A DNA stretch of 64,000 nucleotides, from the NCBI GenBank assembly GCA_037190805.1, contig JBBCJR010000005.1, positions 143,356 through 207,355 on the forward strand, read 5' to 3'. Under the pieces are notes generated by a model. The model saw only the letters and a program-made list of their open reading frames with translations. It ran no database searches and was not told the DNA's origin. The translations under genes and the position numbers were made by a program. The stretch is from JBBCJR01 sp037190805 (GTDB lineage Bacteria > Pseudomonadota > Alphaproteobacteria > Sphingomonadales > Sphingomonadaceae). Below, one piece after another: positions 1 through 8,803 of the stretch; position 1 is the first letter of the stretch; each line of letters begins with the position of its first letter.

Positions 1-72
1 TTCGCCGACAAAACGCCTATCCGGCTCGCGATCGGGCCGCACCTGCGGCTGTTGGGAAGGCAAGGGTTCTAA
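1..72 (+). CDS. possible 3' end of an upstream gene (partial)
   Basis: Frame 1 is open from the window edge to a TAA at 70-72, encoding 23 residues ending LLGRQGF, and stops three bases before the ychF start. This could be the tail of a gene co-transcribed with ychF. In many proteobacteria pth precedes ychF, but these residues are not recognisable as Pth. An open frame this short is weak evidence in GC-rich DNA. Confidence 0.3.
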   Translation, partial: FADKTPIRLAIGPHLRLLGRQGF

Positions 73-75
73 GTC

Positions 76-1176
76 ATGGGGTTTCGCTGCGGTATCGTCG
101 GGCTGCCGAATGTCGGCAAATCCACCCTGTTCAACGCGCTGACCGAAACGGCGGCGGCGCAGGCGGCGAACTATCCCTTCTGCACCATTGAGCCGAATGT
201 CGGCCAGGTCGCCGTGCCCGACCCCCGCGCCGACAAGATTGCCGCCATCGCCGGATCGGCCAAGATTCTGGAAACCCAGCTCGGCTTCGTCGACATCGCC
301 GGGCTTGTGCGCGGCGCCTCGAAGGGTGAAGGGCTGGGCAACCAGTTCCTGGCCAATATCCGCGAGGTGGACGCTATCGTCCATGTCCTGCGGTGCTTCG
401 AGGATGGCGATATCACCCATGTCGAGGGCAAGATCGACCCGATCGCCGATGCCGAGACGGTTGATACCGAACTGATGCTCGCCGATCTCGAAAGCTTGGA
501 GAAGCGCGTTCCCGCCTTCGCCAAGAAGGCCCAGCAGGGCGACAAGGAAGCCAAGGTCGCCGCCTCCGTCCTCGGGCAGGCGCTAGCGCTGCTGCGTGAT
601 GGCAAGCCCGCCCGGCTGACCGAACCGCGCGACGAGGACGAAGCCCGCGTGTTCCAGCAGGCGCAGCTGCTGACCTCGAAGCCGGTGCTCTATGTCTGCA
701 ACGTCGAGGAAAGCGCAGCCGCGAACGGCAACGCCCAGTCGGCCCGCGTGTTCGAGCGGGCGGCGGCGGAAGGGGCCGAGGCGGTGGTCATCTCTGCCGC
801 GATCGAGGCCGAGATCGCCGGCATGGCGCCTGAGGATCGGCCGGCCTTCCTCGCCGACCTCGGCCTCGACGAAACCGGCCTCGCCCGCGTCATCCGCGCC
901 GGCTACCGGCTGCTCGATCTCATTACCTTCTTCACCGCCGGGCCGAAGGAGACTCGCGCCTGGACCGTCGCCAAGGATGCCCGCGCACCCCAGGCCGCCG
1001 GCGCCATCCACAGCGATTTCGAGCGCGGCTTCATCCGTGCCGAGACGATCTCCTATGACGATTATGTCCGTCTGAACGGTGAAGCCGGCGCCCGCGAAGC
1101 CGGGCGGCTGCGCTCCGAAGGCAAGGATTATGTCGTCCAGGACGGCGACATTCTTCTGTTCCGCTTCAACGTCTGA
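76..1176 (+). CDS. ychF: redox-regulated ATPase YchF (Obg-family P-loop protein)
   Basis: Cytosolic Obg/TRAFAC-class nucleotidase. Unlike its GTPase relatives, YchF prefers ATP; it associates with ribosomes and has been linked to stress responses. The 366-aa length is normal. The P-loop GLPNVGKST is at residues 8-16, followed by the YchF signature NYPFCTIEPNVG, a G3-like DIAGLVRGASKGEGLGNQF and the C-terminal TGS-like domain ending GKDYVVQDGDILLFRFNV. The NVEE segment at the usual NKxD position is the family's ATP-preference change. The ATG is preceded by CAAGGG about 9 bases upstream. Family assignment is secure from these motifs. Confidence 0.97.
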   Translation: MGFRCGIVGLPNVGKSTLFNALTETAAAQAANYPFCTIEPNVGQVAVPDPRADKIAAIAGSAKILETQLGFVDIAGLVRGASKGEGLGNQFLANIREVDAIVHVLRCFEDGDITHVEGKIDPIADAETVDTELMLADLESLEKRVPAFAKKAQQGDKEAKVAASVLGQALALLRDGKPARLTEPRDEDEARVFQQAQLLTSKPVLYVCNVEESAAANGNAQSARVFERAAAEGAEAVVISAAIEAEIAGMAPEDRPAFLADLGLDETGLARVIRAGYRLLDLITFFTAGPKETRAWTVAKDARAPQAAGAIHSDFERGFIRAETISYDDYVRLNGEAGAREAGRLRSEGKDYVVQDGDILLFRFNV

Positions 1177-1238
1177 CAATCTTCCCTCAACCAACGCTCG
1201 TCTAGGGTCGCGGGGGCAAGCGGGGAGCGACAATCAGG

Positions 1239-2342
1239 ATGGCGACGGCATCGACCGACATTGCGGACCGGATGGTCGGGGGGCGCACCAAGCTTGACTG
1301 GCTCGAGGTTGGCCGGGGCTTTGCCGCGCTTGGTGTCGTCATCGCCCACTTCGACCCCTGGCGGGGTGGAACCGGCTTCTGGTCGCGGACCATGGACACC
1401 ATCGCGCTGGGCGGGATGTGCGTCGAATTCTTCTTCCTGCTGAGCGGCTTCATCATCTTTTATGTCCATGGCCGGGATATCGGTCAGCCCGCCCGCGCGG
1501 GGCATTATGCCAGCCGACGCCTGATCCGGGTCATGCCGACCTACTGGGCGATGCTGGCGCTGGTTCTCGTCTTCAACCAGACGCTGCAAAACCCGGACTA
1601 TCGCCACGACCTGACCGCGCCCTTTCTGATGCAGCAGATCTTCCTGCTGCCGGGAGAAGGGCTTGCGATCGGCCCCGCATGGACATTGCGGCACGAACTG
1701 CTGTTCTACATGCTCTTCGGGCTCGCCATCCTGAACCGTCGGCTCGGCACTGCGCTGATTCTGCTTTGGATGTCCGCCGTCGTCGTCCATTTCGTCCTGA
1801 CAGGCGTGCCCGACGGACACATGATGTCGGCCACCGGCATCATCCTCCATCACTATAATCTTGATTTCCTGATCGGCATCGGCGCCGCGCTGGCCGTCCG
1901 CGCCAGCCGGCTGGGCCTGTACACGCTGGTCAGCAGCGCCTTGACGGCCCCGTTGTTTCTCGCATGGGCAGCCACCGGCTTCACCGACACGCTATGGCAG
2001 ATTATGGCCTATAAGCCTCTGTTCGCGACGGTTCTGGGCGGCCTTATCATGCTGGCTCAGGCCAAAGTGCGGGCACCCGCTGTCCTTGTCCGGCTCGGCA
2101 CCATCTCATACACACTCTATATCTCGCACGAGCTGGTCGGGGTGGTGATCAGCGGTGGCCTGAAGCGGCTGGGTCTGCGCACCGACGACACGCTTGCCAT
2201 AAGCTATCTGGCCTCAGTGCTGATCGCCATTGCCGTCGCGACCCTGTTCTATCGCTGGTTCGAACGTCCGGTGCTGTATGGCCTGCGCGCAGCGATGGAC
2301 GGACGGCCTCGTAAGGCGGCGACAGCCGGAAGCACAGCATGA
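1239..2342 (+). CDS. acyltransferase 3 family membrane protein
   Basis: A 367-aa polytopic inner-membrane protein of the acyltransferase_3 (OafA/NodX-like) family, which transfers acyl groups such as acetyl to surface glycans or other exported carbohydrates. It opens with LDWLEVGRGFAALGVVIAHF, where the family histidine sits in the first membrane segment, and carries the typical RRLIRVMPTYWAMLALVLVF and TISYTLYISHELVG blocks. About ten hydrophobic segments are visible. The stop overlaps the start of a second acyltransferase by ATGA, so the two are surely co-translated. The substrate cannot be inferred; no glycan operon is adjacent. Confidence 0.88.
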   Translation: MATASTDIADRMVGGRTKLDWLEVGRGFAALGVVIAHFDPWRGGTGFWSRTMDTIALGGMCVEFFFLLSGFIIFYVHGRDIGQPARAGHYASRRLIRVMPTYWAMLALVLVFNQTLQNPDYRHDLTAPFLMQQIFLLPGEGLAIGPAWTLRHELLFYMLFGLAILNRRLGTALILLWMSAVVVHFVLTGVPDGHMMSATGIILHHYNLDFLIGIGAALAVRASRLGLYTLVSSALTAPLFLAWAATGFTDTLWQIMAYKPLFATVLGGLIMLAQAKVRAPAVLVRLGTISYTLYISHELVGVVISGGLKRLGLRTDDTLAISYLASVLIAIAVATLFYRWFERPVLYGLRAAMDGRPRKAATAGSTA

Positions 2343-3394
2343 CCGCCGCGGCGCCCCGCGCCCGACAGGTGCCGCTTGACGCTGCCTCGGTGGCGATCGA
2401 GGGCGCCGTCGGACCCCGCAGCCGCCTGCCGGTTCTGGACGGCTGGCGGGGGATCAGCATCCTGCTTGTCCTAGCCACTCACATGCTGCCCGTGGGACCG
2501 AAGGCATGGCAGTTGAACCTGATGACCGGGCCGATGGGAATGAGCCTGTTCTTCACCCTCTCTGGCTTCCTGATCGTCAGCCTGCTGCTGCGCGACGATC
2601 ATGTCGGCTATTTCCTGGTCCGTCGGGCGCTGCGGGTGGTGCCGCTGGCCTGGCTTTATCTGGCGTTTCTGCTCGGCCTGACGGGGGCTGACGCGATGCA
2701 CTGGCTGACCAATTTCGGGTTTATCGCCAATCTGCCGCCTTTCTACCTCGTCGACCACGCCTCCCACTTCTGGAGCCTCGGGGTGGAGATGCAATTCTAT
2801 GCCGGCGTTGCCCTGGTGGTGGCGGTGCTGGGGCGGCGGGGTCTGGCGCTGCTGCCGGTAATTGCGCTGGCCATTACCGGGTTCAGGATCAGCCAGGGCG
2901 AGACCGTGTCTATCGTCACCTGGTTCCGGGTTGACGAGATTCTGGCTGGGGCGACACTGGCACTGGTCTACAATGACCGCCTGCCGGTGTTGGCGACCGT
3001 GCTGGCCAGGATTCCGCTGCTGCCGACGGCCATCCTGTTCTGCCTGGCCTGTCACCCGGCGACGGGAGCGCTCGGCTATGCTCGCCCTTATCTCGGCGCG
3101 GCGCTGGTGGGCATCACCCTGTTCCAACGCCACCGGATTCTCGACCCGCTGCTGGCCTGTGCGCCGCTACGCTATGTCGCGACGATTTCCTACGCGCTTT
3201 ACGTGATTCACCCAGCGACGATGATCGGCTGGCTGGGCTCCGGCGAGGGCTGGACGAAATATGCCAAGCGGCCGCTCAGCTTCGCGTTGACGTTCGGCCT
3301 CGCCCATCTGTCGACCTTTCATTACGAACGTCGCTTCCAGGATCTGGCGCGGCGGCTCAGCCGGCGGCAGGACATGACGGGACATGGCCAATGA
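2339..3394 (+). CDS. acyltransferase 3 family membrane protein, second tandem copy
   Basis: A 351-aa membrane acyltransferase of the same family as the preceding gene but clearly diverged, so an old duplication or a functional pair. The N-terminal LDGWRGISILLVLATHMLP block contains the conserved histidine, followed by LFFTLSGFLIVSLLLR and, near the end, ATISYALYVIHPATM, all hallmarks of acyltransferase_3. It overlaps its neighbours by 4 bp on each side (ATGA at 2339 and 3391), giving a tight three-gene unit with the MaoC gene. Substrate unknown. Heterodimer formation by the two acyltransferases is only a guess. Confidence 0.87.
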   Translation: MTAAAPRARQVPLDAASVAIEGAVGPRSRLPVLDGWRGISILLVLATHMLPVGPKAWQLNLMTGPMGMSLFFTLSGFLIVSLLLRDDHVGYFLVRRALRVVPLAWLYLAFLLGLTGADAMHWLTNFGFIANLPPFYLVDHASHFWSLGVEMQFYAGVALVVAVLGRRGLALLPVIALAITGFRISQGETVSIVTWFRVDEILAGATLALVYNDRLPVLATVLARIPLLPTAILFCLACHPATGALGYARPYLGAALVGITLFQRHRILDPLLACAPLRYVATISYALYVIHPATMIGWLGSGEGWTKYAKRPLSFALTFGLAHLSTFHYERRFQDLARRLSRRQDMTGHGQ

Positions 3395-3843
3395 CCACAT
3401 GGTTCGAGGATATCGAGATCGGAGAACGCAACCGCTTCGGTGCGTATCCGGTGACGCGCGAGGAAGTGATCGACTTTGCCTGCCGCTGGGACCCCCAGCC
3501 CTTTCACCTCGACGACGCGGCGGCGGCGCACACCCATTTCGGCCGCATCGCCGCCAGCGGTTGGCACAGCTGCGCGATGACAATGGCAATGCTGGTCGAC
3601 TATTTCACCACCAGGCAGATCGCCTCGCTCGGCTCGCCGGGCATCGACGAGCTGCGCTGGGTGAAACCCGTCTATCCTGGCGACACGCTCAGCGTTGAAT
3701 GGCATGTGGTGGACAAGACGGAATCGCGCAGCCGACCGGAAATGGGACGAATTTCCGTCGCCACCACCGTTTTCAACCAGAAGGACGAACCGGTGATGCG
3801 CTTTCAAAGCATGGCGCTGATCGCTCGCCGTCCCGCCGATTAG
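3391..3843 (+). CDS. MaoC family dehydratase
   Basis: A 150-aa single hotdog-fold protein of the MaoC/(R)-specific enoyl-CoA hydratase group. The catalytic dyad region reads WDPQPFHLDD followed by FGRIAASGWH, matching the hydratase Asp/His motif. Such enzymes hydrate trans-2-enoyl-CoA; many in this subgroup have no known substrate. Its start overlaps the acyltransferase stop, so it is translationally coupled to the two acyltransferases, and a strong terminator follows. A role in preparing the acyl donor for them is possible but unproven. Confidence 0.88.
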   Translation: MTTWFEDIEIGERNRFGAYPVTREEVIDFACRWDPQPFHLDDAAAAHTHFGRIAASGWHSCAMTMAMLVDYFTTRQIASLGSPGIDELRWVKPVYPGDTLSVEWHVVDKTESRSRPEMGRISVATTVFNQKDEPVMRFQSMALIARRPAD

Positions 3844-3951
3844 AGTGTTCGTTCAACCCTGAAAGTGCATTTGGAAATGCGCTTTTGGCGCAGGGCCGCA
3901 CCGCCCGAAAACTCCACCCAGAACGACCCCACAGTGCCAGGCCCCGAACAT

Positions 3952-3992
3952 GAAAGCGGCGCCCCGATCCGGGACGCCGCTTTCATTTTTTC
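3952..3992 (+). terminator. rho-independent terminator after the acyltransferase/MaoC unit
   Basis: GAAAGCGGCG at 3952-3961 pairs perfectly with CGCCGCTTTC at 3975-3984, with a short GC-rich loop, followed by ATTTTTTCT. The T-run lies on the plus strand, so it mainly stops transcription from the left. Read from the minus strand the hairpin lies just after petC but lacks a T-run. Confidence 0.85.
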
Positions 3993-4009
3993 TGCGCTGA
4001 ACCGCGGGA

Positions 4010-4834
4010 TCAATGCTTCTCGCGCGACCAGACGTTCTGGTAGGCGAGGAAGGCGAGAATGGTGGTGATCAACAGGAAGATCACAACCCCCACACCGGCC
4101 CGGTGACGGGCCTCCAGCTTCGGTTCGGCGGTCCAAACCAGGAAGGCCGAAACGTCGCGGCTCATCTGGTCAGCCGTCGACTTCGTGCCGTCGGCATAGG
4201 TCACCTGGCCGTCCATCAGCGGCGGCGGCATCGCGATGTTGAGGTTCGCGAAATAGGGGTTGTAGAACAACCCGTCGCCAGGACGATTGGCCTCGGGCAA
4301 ATCCGCAGGCGGCTCCTGATAGCCCGTCAGCAGCGAGTGGAGATAAGCCGCGCCGCCATGACGCGCCTTGGCGATCAGCGACAGATCGGGCGGCATCGCA
4401 TTGTTGTTCGCCGCGCGCGCCGCAACCTCGTTCGCATAGGGCGACGGGAAGTGATCCGCCGGGATACCCGGACGGGTCGCCGGCTCGCCCGTGTTGGGGT
4501 CGATCGACGGCACCGTGAACTGCTTCGCCAGCGCCTTCACCTCAGGCTCCGAGAAGCCGAGATCGCCAAGGCTGCGCAGCGCGACATAGTTCAGGCTGTG
4601 GCAGGCGGCGCAGACTTCCTTGTAAACCTGAAAACCGCGCTGCAGCTGCTGGCGGTCGAAGCGGCCGAACGGACCGTCCGAGGCCAGGGACAGCGGCTCC
4701 GGGTGCTTGTGGAAATGATGCACCGGATCCTCAGCCGTGGGCTGGGTTACATAGGTGATGAGCCCGGTGATCGCTCCGATCAACAGAACTCCGGCGAAAA
4801 CGAGTCCGGCAAAAAAGCCGATGACGCGAACCAT
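4010..4834 (-). CDS. petC: cytochrome c1 of the bc1 complex
   Basis: The 274-aa haem-c subunit of ubiquinol:cytochrome c oxidoreductase (complex III), which passes electrons from the Rieske protein to soluble or membrane cytochrome c. An N-terminal hydrophobic segment serves as the signal. The haem-binding CAACH motif is in YKEVCAACHSLNYVALRSL, NLNIAMPPPL supplies the likely methionine ligand, and a C-terminal anchor (VGVVIFLLITTILAFLAY) holds it in the membrane facing the periplasm. It is the last gene of petABC, 15 bp behind petB. Separate petB and petC genes show the non-fused arrangement. Confidence 0.97.
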   Translation of the reverse strand: MVRVIGFFAGLVFAGVLLIGAITGLITYVTQPTAEDPVHHFHKHPEPLSLASDGPFGRFDRQQLQRGFQVYKEVCAACHSLNYVALRSLGDLGFSEPEVKALAKQFTVPSIDPNTGEPATRPGIPADHFPSPYANEVAARAANNNAMPPDLSLIAKARHGGAAYLHSLLTGYQEPPADLPEANRPGDGLFYNPYFANLNIAMPPPLMDGQVTYADGTKSTADQMSRDVSAFLVWTAEPKLEARHRAGVGVVIFLLITTILAFLAYQNVWSREKH

Positions 4835-4849
4835 GGACCGATTACCCCC

Positions 4850-6160
4850 TTATTCGGCCGGCCGGGCGGCGAGCGTCGCCTCACCCGATCCATATGGCGC
4901 CGTTACCTGACCTTCGTCGCCCAGCACCGCGGCAGAGATCGAGCTGGGCAGCGGTTCGGGCCGCTCGATCCGCGCGATGATCGGCAGGATGACGAGGAAG
5001 TGCAGGAAATAATAGGCCGAAGCGATCTGGCTGATCATCACGAACGGCTCTTCGGCCGGCGCGCCGCCGCAATAGCCAAGGATCGCGACGTCGACGAGCA
5101 GGATCCAGAAGAACATTCGGAACGTCGGACGGTAGTTGCCGGAACGGACCGGCGAATTGTCCAGCCACGGCAGGAAGAACAGCAGCAGGATCGACGCGAA
5201 CATCGCGAGCACGCCCCACAGCTTCGCCGGCAGGATGAAGTCGACGGTGAAGGCGCGCAGGATCGCGTAGAACGGCCAGAAATACCATTCCGGAACGATA
5301 TGCGCCGGGGTCGAGAGCGGGTTCGCCTCGATGTAGTTGTCCGGATGCCCGAGGAAGTTCGGCCCGAAATAGACGACCAGCGCGAACACCAGCAGGAACA
5401 CGGCCAGGCCGAAACCGTCCTTGGCGGTGTAATAAGGGTGGAACGGCAGGGTATCCTGCGGCCCCCTCACCTCGACGCCGGTCGGGTTCGACGACCCCGG
5501 AATGTGCAGCGCCCAGATGTGGAGGATGACCACGCCCGCGATCACGAACGGCAGCAGATAGTGCAGCGAGAAGAAGCGGTTGAGCGCGGCGTTGTCCGGC
5601 GCGAAGCCGCCCAGCAGCCAGGTCTGAATCGGCTCGCCGACCAGCGGGATGGCGCCGAACAGGCCGGTGATCACCTTGGCGCCCCAGAAGCTCATCTGCC
5701 CCCAGGGGAGCACATAGCCCATGAAGGCGGTCGCCATCATCAGCAGGAAGATAACGAGGCCGAGCATCCACACCATCTCGCGCGGCGGCTTGTATGAGCC
5801 GTAATAGAGGCCACGGAAGATGTGGATATAAACGACGATGAAGAAGAAGCTGGCGCCGTTTGCGTGGGCATAGCGGATCAGCCAGCCCGAGTTCACGTCG
5901 CGCATGATGTGCTCGACCGAGGCGAAGGCCACGCCGGCATTGGCGCCGTAGTGCATGGCCAGCACGATGCCGGTGACCAGCTGCAACACCAGCGCGAAGC
6001 CAGCGAGAACGCCGAAGTTCCAGAAATAGTTCAGGTTGCGCGGTACCGGATAGCCGGCGCCGATCGCATTATAGACGAAGCGCGGCAGCGGCAGCCGTTC
6101 GTCCAGCCAGCGCATGACGGGCTGCTTCGGCGTGTAGTGGTTGGCCCAGGGGAAGCTCAT
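4850..6160 (-). CDS. petB: cytochrome b of the bc1 complex
   Basis: The 436-aa integral membrane subunit with both haems b and the two quinone sites. The haem-ligand histidine pairs are visible in RYAHANGASFFFIVVYIHIF and in SLHYLLPFVIAGVVILHIWALH. The Qo-site signature PEWYFWPFYAILRA is intact. Eight membrane helices are expected and the hydrophobic pattern fits. It follows petA by 11 bp and precedes petC by 15 bp. Assignment is unambiguous. Confidence 0.98.
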   Translation of the reverse strand: MSFPWANHYTPKQPVMRWLDERLPLPRFVYNAIGAGYPVPRNLNYFWNFGVLAGFALVLQLVTGIVLAMHYGANAGVAFASVEHIMRDVNSGWLIRYAHANGASFFFIVVYIHIFRGLYYGSYKPPREMVWMLGLVIFLLMMATAFMGYVLPWGQMSFWGAKVITGLFGAIPLVGEPIQTWLLGGFAPDNAALNRFFSLHYLLPFVIAGVVILHIWALHIPGSSNPTGVEVRGPQDTLPFHPYYTAKDGFGLAVFLLVFALVVYFGPNFLGHPDNYIEANPLSTPAHIVPEWYFWPFYAILRAFTVDFILPAKLWGVLAMFASILLLFFLPWLDNSPVRSGNYRPTFRMFFWILLVDVAILGYCGGAPAEEPFVMISQIASAYYFLHFLVILPIIARIERPEPLPSSISAAVLGDEGQVTAPYGSGEATLAARPAE

Positions 6161-6171
6161 CTGTCTCTACC

Positions 6172-6753
6172 TCAGCCGACTTGGACGACGGTGTCGGATT
6201 TGAATGTGTATTCGGGCACTTCGAGATTGGTCGGCGCCGGACCTTTGCGGATGCGCGCCGCCGTATCGTAGTGCGAACCGTGGCAGGGGCAGAAATAGCC
6301 GCCATATTCGCCGCGATTCTCGCCTTCGCCCGCGCCCAGCGGCACGCAGCCGAGGTGGGTGCAGACGCCCATGGTGATCAGCCACTGATTGTGGCCTTCC
6401 TTGGTCCGATCGGCCAGCGTCTGCGGATCGCGCAGGTCCGAGACCGGCACCTTGTTGGCCGCGTCGATCTCGGCGGCGGTCAGATGACGCACGAACAGCG
6501 GCTGCTTGCGGAAGATCGTCTTGATCGCCTGACCCGGCTGAATCGCCGACACATCGACCTCGATGGAGGCGAGCGCCAGCACGTCGGCCGACGGGTTCAT
6601 CTGGTTGATCAGCGGGATCGCCGCCGACACCGCGCCGACGCCCGCGAAGGAAACGGCGGCGATATTGATGAAATCACGACGCCGCACGGCGTCGCCATGT
6701 CCGTCGAGAGCGATATCGCCCGCGGCATTGTTCGAAGCTTCGGTCGTGGCCAT
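6172..6753 (-). CDS. petA: Rieske iron-sulfur subunit of the bc1 complex
   Basis: The [2Fe-2S] subunit that takes the first electron from ubiquinol. Cluster ligands are in CTHLGC and CPCHGSHYD near the C-terminus. The N-terminal RRRDFINIAAVSFAGVGAV segment is a twin-arginine signal anchor, as is usual for bacterial Rieske proteins. The frame stays open to 6993, but the ATG at 6753 is preferred: AGGGA lies 6 bases upstream and the 193-aa product matches the family length. It is first in petABC, and its promoter must lie in the 148-bp divergent gap with trmL. Confidence 0.95.
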   Translation of the reverse strand: MATTEASNNAAGDIALDGHGDAVRRRDFINIAAVSFAGVGAVSAAIPLINQMNPSADVLALASIEVDVSAIQPGQAIKTIFRKQPLFVRHLTAAEIDAANKVPVSDLRDPQTLADRTKEGHNQWLITMGVCTHLGCVPLGAGEGENRGEYGGYFCPCHGSHYDTAARIRKGPAPTNLEVPEYTFKSDTVVQVG

Positions 6754-6901
6754 TCCCATTCCCTGTGTCCGGCCGGGCCGGAAGACCCATCCTGTCAAGA
6801 CAGCCGGTTGACCCGGCTTTCGGGCCGCCTGATAGCCGGGAGGAACGGCAATTGCCAACATCATATTTGCGCGGGCGTCCGCCCACCCTAGAAAGTCGGC
6901 C

Positions 6902-7354
6902 ATGCGCCTTGTTCTCCACCAGCCCGATATGCCCGGAAATGTCGGCACGCTGCTGCGTCTGGCGGCCTGCCTGGAGGTTTCGGTCGACATCATCGAACCG
7001 TGCGGTTTTCCGTTCTCGGACAGGGGACTGAAGCGCGCGGGAATGGATTATGCCGCCGCCGCCCACATCACCCGGCACGACGACTGGGCAGCCTTTCGCA
7101 CCGCCAGAACCGGCCGGCTGGTGCTGCTGACGGTCGAAGCCGACCAATCCCACCTCGATGCCGCCTACCGGCCGGACGACATGCTGATGGTCGGCAGCGA
7201 GGGGGCCGGTGTGCCGCCGGCGGTGCATGAGGCGGCGGACTTGCGCGTTCGCGTGCCGCTTGCCAAGGACATGCGCTCGCTGAATGTCGCCGTCGCCGCG
7301 GCGATGGTCCTCGGCGAAGCATTGCGCCAGACAGGACTGTTCCCACGCTCATGA
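6902..7354 (+). CDS. trmL: tRNA (cytidine(34)-2'-O)-methyltransferase
   Basis: A 150-aa SPOUT-class methyltransferase that 2'-O-methylates the wobble nucleotide of certain leucine tRNAs. Its three SPOUT motifs are visible: PDMPGNVGTLLRLAA near the N-terminus, MVGSEGAGVPPAVHEAA in the middle, and LNVAVAAAMVLGEALRQ at the C-terminal knot. The size equals single-domain TrmL/YibK. It is divergent from petABC and overlaps hemF by 4 bp, so it starts the trmL-hemF-GNAT unit. Confidence 0.93.
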   Translation: MRLVLHQPDMPGNVGTLLRLAACLEVSVDIIEPCGFPFSDRGLKRAGMDYAAAAHITRHDDWAAFRTARTGRLVLLTVEADQSHLDAAYRPDDMLMVGSEGAGVPPAVHEAADLRVRVPLAKDMRSLNVAVAAAMVLGEALRQTGLFPRS

Positions 7355-8202
7355 TCCAGCTCGACCCCCAGCAGCAGGCCGCACGCGACTGGTTCGAATC
7401 GCTGCGCGACCGCATCTGCGCCGCGTTCGAGGCGATCGAGGACGATGGGCCCGGCGACGGACCACCGGGCCGATTCGCCTACACGCCCTGGGACCGGTCA
7501 GATCCGGACGGCAGCCCAGGCGGCGGCGGCGTGCGCGGCCTGATGAAGGGCCGGGTGTTCGAGAAGGTCGGCGTCAACGTCTCCACCGTGGGCGGCAGCT
7601 TCACGCCCGACTTCGCCCGCACCATCCACGGCGCGGACGAGGATCCCCGGTTCTTCGCCACCGGCATCAGCCTGGTCGCCCATATGGCCAATCCGCATGT
7701 GCCCGCGGTGCACATGAACACCCGTTTCCTCGTCACCACGAAGCGCTGGTTCGGCGGCGGCGCCGATCTCAACCCCCCGATTCCCTATGACGAGGACACC
7801 ACCGATTTTCACGCGACATTGAAGGCGGCCTGCGACGCCCACCCCATCGCCGACCATGCGCGCTTCAAGCAATGGGCCGACGACTATTTCTGGATCCCGC
7901 ATCGGCAGGTGCATCGCGGCGTCGGCGGCATCTTCTACGATCATCTGGACGGCGATTTCGACGCTGGTTTCGCCTTCACCAAGGCGGTGGGCGCGGCATT
8001 TCTGGACATTTTCCCGCGAATCGCCCGGCGGCGGATGGCGATGCCGTGGACGCAGGCCGATCGCGCCCGGATGCTCGCCTGGCGCGGCCGCTATGCCGAA
8101 TTCAACCTGGTCTATGACCGGGGCACCTTGTTCGGCCTCAAGACCGGCGGCAATATCGACGCCATCCTGATGAGCCTGCCGCCCGAGGCGGTCTGGGAGT
8201 AA
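7351..8202 (+). CDS. hemF: oxygen-dependent coproporphyrinogen III oxidase
   Basis: Cytosolic haem-biosynthesis enzyme that oxidatively decarboxylates coproporphyrinogen III to protoporphyrinogen IX using O2. The 283-aa length is typical. Conserved blocks include RWFGGGADLNPPIPYDEDTTDFH, IPHRQVHRGVGGIFYDHL and EFNLVYDRGTLFGLKTGGN. It overlaps trmL (ATGA) and is followed 4 bp later by a GNAT gene. Its position near the bc1 genes fits an aerobic haem-using lifestyle. Confidence 0.97.
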   Translation: MIQLDPQQQAARDWFESLRDRICAAFEAIEDDGPGDGPPGRFAYTPWDRSDPDGSPGGGGVRGLMKGRVFEKVGVNVSTVGGSFTPDFARTIHGADEDPRFFATGISLVAHMANPHVPAVHMNTRFLVTTKRWFGGGADLNPPIPYDEDTTDFHATLKAACDAHPIADHARFKQWADDYFWIPHRQVHRGVGGIFYDHLDGDFDAGFAFTKAVGAAFLDIFPRIARRRMAMPWTQADRARMLAWRGRYAEFNLVYDRGTLFGLKTGGNIDAILMSLPPEAVWE

Positions 8203-8206
8203 CGCC

Positions 8207-8803
8207 ATGACCACCGGCATCGAAGCGATCGGCCCCGGCATGGTGGCAACGGTCGTTACGATGCTGGAAATGGCGGCACGGCCGGGTCCGCGCGTGATGA
8301 GCCCGCTGCCTTTCCGTCTCGATCATTGGCGCCAGCCGTCACCGGACGCCTATCGCGCCCTGTTCCGACGGGTGGGAGAACCCTGGCTATGGTTCTCGCG
8401 GCTGGTCATGGATGATGCCACCTTGGCCACGCTTCTCGCCGACCCTCAGATCGAAATACATGTCGTCCGCGATCGCCACGGCATCGAGGTCGGCTTCGTC
8501 GAACTCGAATTCCAATCCGACAGCGTGACGTCGATCAATTATTTCGGCCTCATCACCGAACTGACCAGCAAGGGCGTCGGCGGCTGGCTGATGACTCATA
8601 GCCTGGCGCTGGCCTGGCGACCGGGGACCCGACTGGTCCGCGTCAACACCTGCACGCTCGACCATCCCTCGGCGCTCGGTTTCTATTGTCGCCACGGGTT
8701 CGTCGCGGTGAACCGCGCGGTCGAATGGTTCCCGGATCCCCGCCTTTCGGGTCTGATCGCCGAGGATCAGGCGCCGCACATTCCCGTCATCCGCGATCGC
8801 TGA
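8207..8803 (+). CDS. GNAT family N-acetyltransferase
   Basis: A 198-aa protein with a GNAT fold: a central beta4-like EVGFVELEFQSDSVTSINYFGL, a degenerate acetyl-CoA loop around TSKGVGGWLMTHSLALAW, and a C-terminal VNTCTLDHPSALGFYCRHGF block typical of the family. The substrate is not predictable. It lies 4 bp after hemF and its last 17 bp overlap, tail to tail, the minus-strand membrane protein gene. Confidence 0.85.
   Translation: MTTGIEAIGPGMVATVVTMLEMAARPGPRVMSPLPFRLDHWRQPSPDAYRALFRRVGEPWLWFSRLVMDDATLATLLADPQIEIHVVRDRHGIEVGFVELEFQSDSVTSINYFGLITELTSKGVGGWLMTHSLALAWRPGTRLVRVNTCTLDHPSALGFYCRHGFVAVNRAVEWFPDPRLSGLIAEDQAPHIPVIRDR

Noticed and set aside
6172..6993. Long 273-aa version of the Rieske protein
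   Set aside because: The extra 80 residues look like a translated promoter region and overlap trmL on the other strand; the shorter start has an SD and a normal length.
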